From: Lachnospiraceae bacterium | GTDB taxonomy: Bacteria > Bacillota > Clostridia > Lachnospirales > Lachnospiraceae | Direction: 5' to 3' | Length of the DNA stretch: 64,000 nucleotides | Assembly (NCBI GenBank): GCA_017439675.1 | Contig: JAFSIQ010000029.1 | Span: 17,428-81,427, forward strand | Shown: piece by piece, positions 50,944 through 58,096 of the stretch | Numbering within the stretch: the first letter of the stretch is position 1 | Layout: every line of letters begins with the position of its first letter | The notes under the pieces: generated by a model | Told to the model about the DNA's origin: nothing | The model's database searches: none | What the model saw: only the letters and a program-made list of their open reading frames with translations | Program-made: the position numbers and the translations under genes

Positions 50944-52932
50944 ATGCGTACCAGAAATTACATTCGACTCTTATTATCTATTCTTAGCATATGCTTTTGT
51001 ATTACTTTTTGCGAGCATACAAGTTATGCTACATCATTTACGGAAGATTATTTGACATACATAGAAAATGAAGATGGAACCCTTACGGTAACCGGTTATG
51101 ATACTAAGCAATATTATGAATACGCTCCTCTAGAAATCAAAAATACGGTTAACGGAAAAACCGTCACAAAAATTGCTGATAAAGCATTCCAAAATCAAAA
51201 CTATCAATACATTGAGATTGATAACAATATTGATATCGGCGATTATGCTTTTTCTAACATTAATGTATCTGGAATCACTTATGCAGACGGCACATCACTG
51301 TCTATCACCATTGGTTCGGACAATACTGGAACCACCAACATCGGTAATTATGCATTTACCTCAGCCAGCTTCTGGTCAAAGGTATACATCAAATCGAATA
51401 TTATTATAAATGATTGTGCTTTTCGCTTGGCATCCTTTTCCCTACAAATTTATCAGCCAGACTCCATCGTAACCCATATCGGCAAACGCGCTTTTGAAAA
51501 TTCCAATTATTCTTCTGGGCTTAATTATGCTGGCTTAGTTACCGTTGACGAATATGCATTTAAAAATTGCCCATTAACCTGTTTCACCATTTCACCTACC
51601 CTAAAGACGTTCAAGGGTACTTTTTCAGATGGTCTTTATGGAGAGTATTCTCATATCTATATTGATAAAGCGGTAACTGATATTTCTTCATTTGGCTTAA
51701 ACAATCTCTCAGCGACTATATTCCACATTAGTAATGGAAGTCCTCTTGCTACCTACTGTTCTAATAATAATATGTTATTCACTGTTACAGAGGACGAGAA
51801 TCCAGATGCCATTTATAGCAAGCCAATTATCGGCCAGCTCATCTCCAACGACATCTTTGATGTAATAGTAACCGGAGATTTTACTGCCAAACTATTCCGC
51901 CTTAAGGAAACCACAAATTCCATTACATTTGACGAAACAGCGATTGTGGACTACCACGGATATCAATACACCATAACCACAATTGGTAGCAATTCCATTG
52001 TGACTAGTGAATTACCATACCTGACTACCATTCATTTTGGTACTACCATTACCAAGCTGTATCATGGTGCTATCTTTGACATGGGAATGAACATTTCGTA
52101 TATATCCTTCGCATATACTAATCCTAGTACAGAAATGGGATCCATTCCTAGTTCTTCCTATTTAACAATCGAATTGCTTCCTTCTGTTACTAGCATTGAA
52201 GCACTATATACAAGCGAATTATCCCAAGTTACCTTTTTGGTACAAGAGAATAGTCCACTCATCCAAATGCTGGTAGACAAGGACCTCATCTTTCAAACTC
52301 CTGGAAGCGAACCAATTACACCAGATTCTCCCGATTATCCCGCAAAGACCACAACGGAATCTGAGTATGCTCCAAATGCACCTAACGCATTAGACCCAAA
52401 TCAAACCGTGACAGATTCCATGACGACTACGGCATCAGACACAAATTCTTCTACTAGCAAAAGACCTGCAATAGGAACTATATTTACTTATACTGACTTG
52501 AAATACAAGGTGACTGGCAAGAAGACGGTAACCTTCATGAAACCTGCTAAAAAAACAATTACCAAGCTCAAGGTACCTGCCTACGTGATATACGATAAAT
52601 ACAAATTCTATGTAACTAAAGTAGCTACAAAGGCTTGTTACAAATGCACCAAGCTCAAAACCGTAGTAATTGGTGCAAACGTAACGCATATCGGCGATAG
52701 TGCATTTGCCAAATGTAGCTCTTTAAGGAAAATCACTTTTGGAAAAAACGTTAAACATCTCGGAAAAAAGGTTTTGTATAATGATAAGAAGTTAGAACAG
52801 ATTACCTTTCAGGGAACAAAGCTCAAATCCATTGGTAAGAAGACATTCCGAAAGGTTCCGAAGCAAGTGGACATCATCGTTCCGCGTTCAAAGGTTAAAA
52901 AGTATTCTCGGTTAATCAATAATGCAATATAA
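50944..52932 (+). CDS. Secreted BspA-like leucine-rich-repeat protein
   Basis: 662 residues with a signal peptide (about 1-30, HTSYA). LRR_5/BspA-type repeats are seen in two blocks: about 70-240 (VTKIADKAFQNQNYQYIEID, IGDYAF, ITIGSDNTGTTNIGNYAFTS, THIGKRAFENSNY) and at the end, about 555-650 (VTKVATKACYKCTKLKTVVI, ANVTHIGDSAFAKCSSLRKI, LKSIGKKTFRKV). A Pro/Thr/Asp-rich linker (about 460-510) separates them. Such proteins are surface or secreted binding proteins. ATG 50944 is chosen because GGAGGG lies seven bases upstream. It has its own bidirectional terminator. Confidence 0.85.
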   Translation: MRTRNYIRLLLSILSICFCITFCEHTSYATSFTEDYLTYIENEDGTLTVTGYDTKQYYEYAPLEIKNTVNGKTVTKIADKAFQNQNYQYIEIDNNIDIGDYAFSNINVSGITYADGTSLSITIGSDNTGTTNIGNYAFTSASFWSKVYIKSNIIINDCAFRLASFSLQIYQPDSIVTHIGKRAFENSNYSSGLNYAGLVTVDEYAFKNCPLTCFTISPTLKTFKGTFSDGLYGEYSHIYIDKAVTDISSFGLNNLSATIFHISNGSPLATYCSNNNMLFTVTEDENPDAIYSKPIIGQLISNDIFDVIVTGDFTAKLFRLKETTNSITFDETAIVDYHGYQYTITTIGSNSIVTSELPYLTTIHFGTTITKLYHGAIFDMGMNISYISFAYTNPSTEMGSIPSSSYLTIELLPSVTSIEALYTSELSQVTFLVQENSPLIQMLVDKDLIFQTPGSEPITPDSPDYPAKTTTESEYAPNAPNALDPNQTVTDSMTTTASDTNSSTSKRPAIGTIFTYTDLKYKVTGKKTVTFMKPAKKTITKLKVPAYVIYDKYKFYVTKVATKACYKCTKLKTVVIGANVTHIGDSAFAKCSSLRKITFGKNVKHLGKKVLYNDKKLEQITFQGTKLKSIGKKTFRKVPKQVDIIVPRSKVKKYSRLINNAI

Positions 52933-52941
52933 CTACATAAT

Positions 52942-52985
52942 AAAAACGTGGTCAATCATAGAAGCTATGAACTGACCACGTTTTT
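52942..52985. terminator. Bidirectional terminator of the BspA-like gene and the RiPP operon
   Basis: AAAAACGTGGTCA and TGACCACGTTTTT form a perfect 13-bp outer stem with an inner TCATAG/CTATGA stem. It ends the RiPP operon on the minus strand. Confidence 0.9.
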
Positions 52986-52998
52986 GATTATCACAATC

Positions 52999-53763
52999 TC
53001 AATACTCTTTCTTCTTCAAGTCATACCATAAGAACAGTGAGAATAGCACCAACGTAACACAGGACACTATCACCGCAAAAAACATATCATCTATATCAGT
53101 GGAACCTATCTTAGAAATATTCATAATAAACAAATATTTCTGAACTGTTTCCGGTAAATGCATTCCAAATCCAGCCCCTAGCATATAGATACCTAGTCCA
53201 ATTCCTATGGTTGCAGGCACATTTTTTGTCAATGTGCCAATCACGCCCACCAATAAAGTGAAGGCTGTAATAGTACTCCAACCAATCAACACATAGTAAA
53301 CCAACTGTTCTAAGGTGTACTGCCCATAGAAGATATCCCGGACTCCCTTGGATATCAGAACCGGAACAATCATACCAACAAAATGAAGAAGCGTAGCTAT
53401 AATCAGTAAAATCCCAACCTTACCAAAACCTAACTTTGTCCGGCTAGACAATAACATCACATATTTCATTGTTCCACGGGAATAATCCTCTGCTACAATA
53501 ATCGCAGCCATCACCGTCGCCACAACGAACAGACAACCGCCATTAAACAACAGGTTGTACAGATAAACAAAAAGCTCGTCACCATTTGCTGCTAAGAACG
53601 TATCTATCATCTGCTGTGCTGCCTCTGAAAGTCCCGAGCTCTTGCTACTGACTACCAAAAACAGGTATTCCACCAATGGCACAAGCAACATAACAAGCAT
53701 ACATATGTATATGGCAATACTTCTGGTACATTTTCTAAATTCACATCCTAACACTCTAATCAT
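52999..53763 (-). CDS. ABC-2-type permease of the RiPP cluster (YydJ-like position)
   Basis: 254 residues with six predicted membrane helices (about 17-40, 68-95, 115-140, 150-170, 180-200, 220-245) and the ABC-2 pattern (VVATVMAAIIVAEDYSRGTM, where polymerised permeases couple to the ATPase). Start ATG 53763 lies nine bases after GGAGG and overlaps the ATPase stop by eight bases, so translation is coupled. With the ATPase upstream it should form an exporter or an immunity pump for the modified peptides. In B. subtilis the equivalent YydIJ pair is thought to export or protect against YydF. Confidence 0.85.
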   Translation of the reverse strand: MIRVLGCEFRKCTRSIAIYICMLVMLLVPLVEYLFLVVSSKSSGLSEAAQQMIDTFLAANGDELFVYLYNLLFNGGCLFVVATVMAAIIVAEDYSRGTMKYVMLLSSRTKLGFGKVGILLIIATLLHFVGMIVPVLISKGVRDIFYGQYTLEQLVYYVLIGWSTITAFTLLVGVIGTLTKNVPATIGIGLGIYMLGAGFGMHLPETVQKYLFIMNISKIGSTDIDDMFFAVIVSCVTLVLFSLFLWYDLKKKEY

Positions 53764-54493
53764 GAATCCCATCCTCCGTATACTTAATGAAAAATTCCTC
53801 AAAGCTATCTACATCATTACCAACCTTCTGATTCACCTCGTCGATGCTTTCCTCCACGACCACCTCACCATCACGGATAATTCCGATTCTGGTACATGTA
53901 TGCCATGCTTCACCAAGTAAATGGGTGGACAAAATGACCGTCTTCCCAAACTCCTCTGACAAACGACGAATCAAGGTTCGCATATACTTAATGCCATTAG
54001 GGTCAAGGCCATTGGTTGGCTCATCCAAAATGATAATCTCTGGATCATTCAAGAAAACTCTGGAAATAGCAAGTCTTTGTCTCATTCCCTGAGAATAATT
54101 CTTCACAGACACGTTGCGGTCTTCATATAAATCAAAATCCTTCATGATTTGAACGATATCCTTTTCCTTGGTTCCCACCAAAGAACCGAACACCCTTAGA
54201 TTCTCAATACCAGATAAATGATTATAGAAAACTGGTTCATCGATGGAAGCACCAAACACCCTATTGCTCTTACGGTTACGCTTCCACTCCTTTCCCCTGT
54301 AGATAAACTTACCCTCATCAACGGAAACCAGACCAAGCATAGATTTTAATGTAGTGGTTTTTCCCACACCATTCGGACCTAACAGACCATAGATATCTCC
54401 CTCATTTATGGTCATATGAATACCACTCAGCACCTGCTTATCTCCGTATGATTTTTTTATACCTGTCACTTGCAACAATGGATTATCTGTCAT
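53756..54493 (-). CDS. ABC transporter ATPase of the RiPP cluster (YydI-like position)
   Basis: 245 residues with all ATPase motifs: Walker A GLLGPNGVGKTTTLKSML (about 35-52), signature YSQGMRQRLAISRV, Walker B IIILDEPTNGLDP and the H-loop STHLLGEA. It fits the antibiotic-peptide transport subfamily. Its start lies four bases after the M50 protease stop, and its end overlaps the permease start, so the genes are translationally linked. It powers the permease encoded next, probably in the plasma membrane. Confidence 0.93.
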   Translation of the reverse strand: MTDNPLLQVTGIKKSYGDKQVLSGIHMTINEGDIYGLLGPNGVGKTTTLKSMLGLVSVDEGKFIYRGKEWKRNRKSNRVFGASIDEPVFYNHLSGIENLRVFGSLVGTKEKDIVQIMKDFDLYEDRNVSVKNYSQGMRQRLAISRVFLNDPEIIILDEPTNGLDPNGIKYMRTLIRRLSEEFGKTVILSTHLLGEAWHTCTRIGIIRDGEVVVEESIDEVNQKVGNDVDSFEEFFIKYTEDGIHD

Positions 54494-54496
54494 TGT

Positions 54497-55708
54497 TCAT
54501 TCTCCTCTCACTGTTTTATTTAACCCTTTACAGCTTCGTACTATCTTCTTAACAATGGCAACACCTAACTTAATACAAATAAGCACCAGAATCACCATGA
54601 TAAGCTTTGAGTTCGCAATAATATCTATCACAGAACCATGTATTTTGTACTGTTCTGCAAACCATATCATGACATATTTTAGCTGAATATAAGATACTGC
54701 CACCATAAAGCTTATACAGCATAAAAAGTATAATATGTACAAGCATTTAAATCTGATTGTGCCCTTGCCTTTAATGATATCCTTAAACATACCAAAGGAA
54801 TTTTTCCTAAGGTTTGGCTGATTGATAATAGTGGACAACAAATAGTATCCATCTAACGGTAATAGCGGTGACAGATTACAGAACACAAAGGACAGATTCA
54901 TTACCATACACAAATTGGCAATGGTAAGCACCGTTCCCTCGCCAAACGCAGCGAACAAAACGGATATAGCACTCAATAATAGATTGGTGTATATGCCCGC
55001 GCTCCACACAACTAGCTTCTCTTTTTTGGTCAATGTATAGATGCCTGGTATTTTCAAATAAAACATACTAGACAAATTCGCATAGAATCCAAACACAAGA
55101 TTCGATGGAGTCAACCCATAGTATGATGCCACCATCGCATGGGCACTTTCGTGTAACACAATACTGATTAACAAAATTGGCAATGACACAAAAATACTGA
55201 CACCCAAGGATTCATTTAACTTGTAATTATCTAACACAACAAATTTCTCAATCTGGATAAAAAAGAAGCATATACCCAATAATATAGCTACCACCGATAC
55301 ACCAAACATCCAGTGCACAAGGGTTTTATCAATATTTTTAATAGCCTTGCTATATTTACCCAACGGAATGTCTACAAGCTTTAAGAAAAACCGTTCAAAC
55401 TCACTCTTTTCCACCTTGTCTGTATTGGGGTTATTGACAATCAAATCTGCTTTTTCCAATTCGCTAAGTAAATACTCCACATCCAATTCAATTTTTTCCA
55501 CTGTATTCAACTTGTGTTGAATTTGCTCTAGCGTATTCGTTCCATCTAGATATTTAATAAATGCCATGACATATTCTAAAATATCCTCCGGCACCTTAAT
55601 ATACTTATCTCTACTAATAGAACCAATACAATAGATGCGTCCTTCTTTATTTTCGTATAACAAAGAAGACTTGATGTCTTCTATTGCTATGGGTCTGTAA
55701 TCACTCAC
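54497..55708 (-). CDS. M50-type membrane metalloprotease with N-terminal PqqD/RRE-like domain (YydH-like)
   Basis: 403 residues. The N-terminal 95 residues are soluble and have the winged-helix look of a PqqD-like RiPP recognition element (IYCIGSISRDKYIKVPEDIL, then LNTVEKIELDVEYLLSELEK). The rest has eight or so membrane helices with the zinc site HESAH (186-190) and the downstream Asp motif in LLPLDGYYLL (about 278-287), as in site-2-type proteases. B. subtilis YydH has the same membrane-protease class and the same place in its operon. It probably recognises the leader and cuts it within or near the membrane; this is inferred. GTG 55708 has an AGAGG site; the gene starts 18 bases after the maturase stop. 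Confidence 0.85.
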   Translation of the reverse strand: MSDYRPIAIEDIKSSLLYENKEGRIYCIGSISRDKYIKVPEDILEYVMAFIKYLDGTNTLEQIQHKLNTVEKIELDVEYLLSELEKADLIVNNPNTDKVEKSEFERFFLKLVDIPLGKYSKAIKNIDKTLVHWMFGVSVVAILLGICFFFIQIEKFVVLDNYKLNESLGVSIFVSLPILLISIVLHESAHAMVASYYGLTPSNLVFGFYANLSSMFYLKIPGIYTLTKKEKLVVWSAGIYTNLLLSAISVLFAAFGEGTVLTIANLCMVMNLSFVFCNLSPLLPLDGYYLLSTIINQPNLRKNSFGMFKDIIKGKGTIRFKCLYILYFLCCISFMVAVSYIQLKYVMIWFAEQYKIHGSVIDIIANSKLIMVILVLICIKLGVAIVKKIVRSCKGLNKTVRGE

Positions 55709-55726
55709 GCTACCTCTTCACACTCC

Positions 55727-57073
55727 TTAGGACAAACTATTTACATAGTCAGCTAAATCAATCAGCACCTTTTCCGCCATTTGAATATTCATCTGGCAAA
55801 ATCCTTCTTCATAGTTGGCAATGGAATCATTTTGATAATAATTCATACCATGACATCCACAGCAGAAACGCTGTAGCATACAATCATTGCACTTCTCATC
55901 CTTCGCCTTGGCGCGCTCTAAAAATAAAGTACGGATTTCTCTCATTTTTTCACTTTGGAAAATGTTTTCTTCGAAAATACTTCCCATATTCAAATGCTCC
56001 ACATCTGTGAACATAAAACATGGATAAATGTTTCCATGAATATCCACGGACAAGGTGCCCAGTCCCGCCGGACAGATATAATCACTGTACTGCTTATGTC
56101 TTAACGCATCAATTAGGCGCTGTACCAAGGAATAGGTATATGCACCATCTGATTCTAGCGAACCAAAAATATCATCAACAGATTGCACAAAAGCACTGCG
56201 GTCTTTTAATTGCAAGCTCTCTACCGCTGTTGACACTGGAACAATATGAAAGCTTGTCTCTGGAAACATCGGCTGAAAATGATTTGCAATATCCTTGATG
56301 GAAATTCCATTTTCCACATGCTTTTGATTATAGGTAACCTCAATCGTTGTAGGCTGTTTGGTTCGCTTATACAGCTCTTTGATATTGCTTATAATTCGAT
56401 TATAGGTTCCATTTCCGTTATTGTCATATCGATTTAAATCATGTATGTACTGATCTCCATCTAAGCTTACGGTAACATTAAGACCATATTTTTCGATTAG
56501 GTCTATTGCCTCTGTAGTCAAAAGTGTTCCATTGGTACATACACCAAAGGATGGCACATTCTCAATTTCACCATTTTCCTTTTTCTCCAGGAAATACTCA
56601 CATACACCAGCAATTACTTCCAAATTAATCAGTGGTTCTCCACCAAAAAACTGTAAGATTCGAATGGAATCAAAGAAATCGCAGAATACATCTACCGCCT
56701 TCTTTGCAACCTCCATCTTCATAATGCCCTCTTCCGACTGATAGGAACCACCACACGCATAACAATATGCACACTTCAAGTTACAAACATTTGTCACATT
56801 GAGAACAAGACGGTCTAATGTAATCCGCTTCTGCTGTTCTGGTTGTTCCTCACGAAAAACCAACGGGTCCTCATCCTCACATAACAATTCACAAATACTA
56901 TCCAAGTCCTCCTTGCTCACATTGTATTTTTCTCTTGCCACTTCAACACCGTCGGACAGAATACTTCCATATATGTCCTTTACAATTGGTTCCACAACAT
57001 AAAAATCCAAGGTATCCTTATTAAACGCAATTAATTCTTTTGGACTTTTTTCAACAAATACTATTCTTCCCAT
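55727..57073 (-). CDS. SPASM-type radical SAM peptide maturase
   Basis: 448 residues. N-terminal 80-90 residues form a RiPP-recognition-like domain; the radical SAM motif is Cys97-x3-Cys101-x2-Cys104 (NVCNLKCAYCYACGGSY), followed by FFGGEP (GGE motif) and SLDGD. The C-terminal SPASM part is Cys-rich: ICPAGLGTLSVDIHGNIYPC, CNDCMLQRFCCGCHG and FCQMN, enough for two extra iron-sulfur clusters. Such enzymes make thioether (sactionine/ranthionine) or other C-C/C-S bonds in peptides. The Cys-rich precursors encoded directly upstream are the obvious substrates. B. subtilis YydG in the same position is an epimerase, so the reaction must be tested. ATG 57073 follows GAAGGG; the gap to the last precursor contains a stable hairpin. 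Confidence 0.92.
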   Translation of the reverse strand: MGRIVFVEKSPKELIAFNKDTLDFYVVEPIVKDIYGSILSDGVEVAREKYNVSKEDLDSICELLCEDEDPLVFREEQPEQQKRITLDRLVLNVTNVCNLKCAYCYACGGSYQSEEGIMKMEVAKKAVDVFCDFFDSIRILQFFGGEPLINLEVIAGVCEYFLEKKENGEIENVPSFGVCTNGTLLTTEAIDLIEKYGLNVTVSLDGDQYIHDLNRYDNNGNGTYNRIISNIKELYKRTKQPTTIEVTYNQKHVENGISIKDIANHFQPMFPETSFHIVPVSTAVESLQLKDRSAFVQSVDDIFGSLESDGAYTYSLVQRLIDALRHKQYSDYICPAGLGTLSVDIHGNIYPCFMFTDVEHLNMGSIFEENIFQSEKMREIRTLFLERAKAKDEKCNDCMLQRFCCGCHGMNYYQNDSIANYEEGFCQMNIQMAEKVLIDLADYVNSLS

Positions 57074-57128
57074 ATTTTTTACCCTTCGCTATCTGAATGC
57101 TCATTAACATAGTTTCTACTCCAATGTT

Positions 57129-57180
57129 GTGCTTAGTCTTCTGGTTACCAGATAACAAATGTGGGCAGAAGACTAAACAC
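57129..57180 (-). other. Stable hairpin between precursor genes and maturase gene
   Basis: TGTTTAGTCTTCTG (minus strand) pairs with CAGAAGACTAAGCA over 14 positions (one mismatched or wobble pair) and has no U-run. Such hairpins in RiPP operons often protect the abundant precursor mRNA and lower read-through into the enzyme gene; that role is inferred. Confidence 0.7.
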
Positions 57181-57194
57181 ATTTGGGTTAAGTA

Positions 57195-57326
57195 TTAAAG
57201 TACCTTAACGCAGGCAAATCCACACCAGGCTCCGCCTTCACAAAAGAAGCCACATAATGCTCCACCAACAGGAGTAATTGTATCTTCTAAGATCTCCAAT
57301 TTTTGCATTTCTACTTTTTTTACCAT
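57195..57326 (-). CDS. Cys-rich RiPP precursor peptide 3
   Basis: 43 residues, too short for standard gene calling. The leader MVKKVEMQKLEILEDTITP (1-19) matches precursor 2. The core has four Cys (25, 29, 35, 39) spaced Cx3C-x5-Cx3C in a Gly/Ala/Phe-rich segment (GGALCGFFCEGG, AWCGFACVKVL). ATG 57326 has GGAG nine bases upstream. It is the last of the three precursor genes, directly before the hairpin and the radical SAM gene. The leader-core boundary near the Thr-Pro at 18-19 is a guess. Confidence 0.8.
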   Translation of the reverse strand: MVKKVEMQKLEILEDTITPVGGALCGFFCEGGAWCGFACVKVL

Positions 57327-57404
57327 ACTTTTTCTCTCCAATCAGTTATATTACACAACGCAAATTCGCACTCGCGCCATACAAGTAATATGTACTAAAT
57401 TATT

Positions 57405-57533
57405 TTAGAAACCACTACAGCCAAAACCGCAGATTGCACCTGTACAGCTACCGCCACAAAGCAATCCAAGACTACCTGGCGTAATTGTGTTCTCTAACAC
57501 TTCGATTTTTGACATCTCAATCTTTTTAATCAT
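57405..57533 (-). CDS. Cys-rich RiPP precursor peptide 2
   Basis: 42 residues. Leader MIKKIEMSKIEVLENTITP (1-19); core GSLGLLCGGSCTGAI then CGFGCSGF with Cys at 26, 30, 35, 39, spaced Cx3C-x4-Cx3C. ATG 57533 follows GGAGG by nine bases. The leader is 70% or more similar to precursor 3 while the core is free to vary except for the Cys, the usual pattern for co-processed RiPP precursors. Confidence 0.82.
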   Translation of the reverse strand: MIKKIEMSKIEVLENTITPGSLGLLCGGSCTGAICGFGCSGF

Positions 57534-57590
57534 ATTTTACTGCCTCCGCGTTTCATAAAATGATTCACATTTGTTACAGCATTTCAGATT

Positions 57591-57752
57591 TTACCAACCT
57601 GCGCATGCTGCACCGCCGCACCAGCCGCCACATCCAGCTCCAGCACAAGCAACTCCACATCCAGCTCCAACAATGTACTTCAAAAGTGGAATTGCTGGTG
57701 TTACTGCTTCCTCCATTGATGCTACCTGAGATAAATCAACCTTCTTAATCAT
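57591..57752 (-). CDS. Cys-rich RiPP precursor peptide 1 (longest, diverged)
   Basis: 53 residues; ATG 57752 (MIKKVDLSQV) is used, with a GGCAGGTGAAAGG site. An upstream in-frame codon would add eight residues not matching the other leaders. The leader MIKKVDLSQVASMEEAVTPA is only loosely like the other two. The core has five Cys (32, 36, 41, 45, 50; x3, x4, x3, x4 spacing) in a Gly/Ala/Trp-rich tail (GAGCGVACAGAG, CGGWCGGAACAGW). It is the promoter-proximal precursor gene. Confidence 0.82.
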   Translation of the reverse strand: MIKKVDLSQVASMEEAVTPAIPLLKYIVGAGCGVACAGAGCGGWCGGAACAGW

Positions 57753-57926
57753 ACCTTTCACCTGCCTTTCTCTCACTTAATTTACTATGCTTTCGTACTT
57801 CTCATTCATCAGTAAAAATGTGAAACATTCGAATAGCATATTTCCAACACTACCCGAATAATATATAAAGTGGCTCTACCTAAGATAGCACCACCATATA
57901 TCAAGCTTAGACAAGTTCTTTTTATA

Positions 57927-57954
57927 ATCATACTTTATTTTATCCATATAACAA
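57927..57954 (-). promoter_or_regulatory. Candidate promoter of the RiPP operon
   Basis: Minus-strand TTGTTA (57949-57954), 16 bases, TATGAT (57927-57932). The leader to the first precursor is about 170 bases and holds an imperfect GTGGTGCTA/TAGAGCCAC hairpin (about 57871-57895). Other weak boxes exist, so this is tentative. The gap 57753-58059 shows no gene. Confidence 0.35.
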
Positions 57955-58059
57955 GATAGCTTCAGCCTACTTCTCGCGACCTCTTTCACGCATTTCACAT
58001 CATTTAAACACTATTTCTTCCCATTACGCATATTTTCGACAAGCCTTCAATTAAAAGAA

Positions 58060-58092
58060 AACAGTGAGACAGTTGCAAACCGTCCCACTGTT
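58060..58092 (-). terminator. Terminator of asnB
   Basis: AACAGTGAGAC pairs with GTCCCACTGTT (one G-T pair); the minus tail is TTCTTTT. It lies just after the stop at 58097. Confidence 0.8.
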
Positions 58093-58096
58093 GCAT

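Noticed and set aside
57195-57752. SCIFF (six-Cys) peptide system
   Set aside because: Precursors have four or five Cys in Gly-rich cores, three genes are present, and the M50/ABC context differs from the SCIFF-maturase pair.
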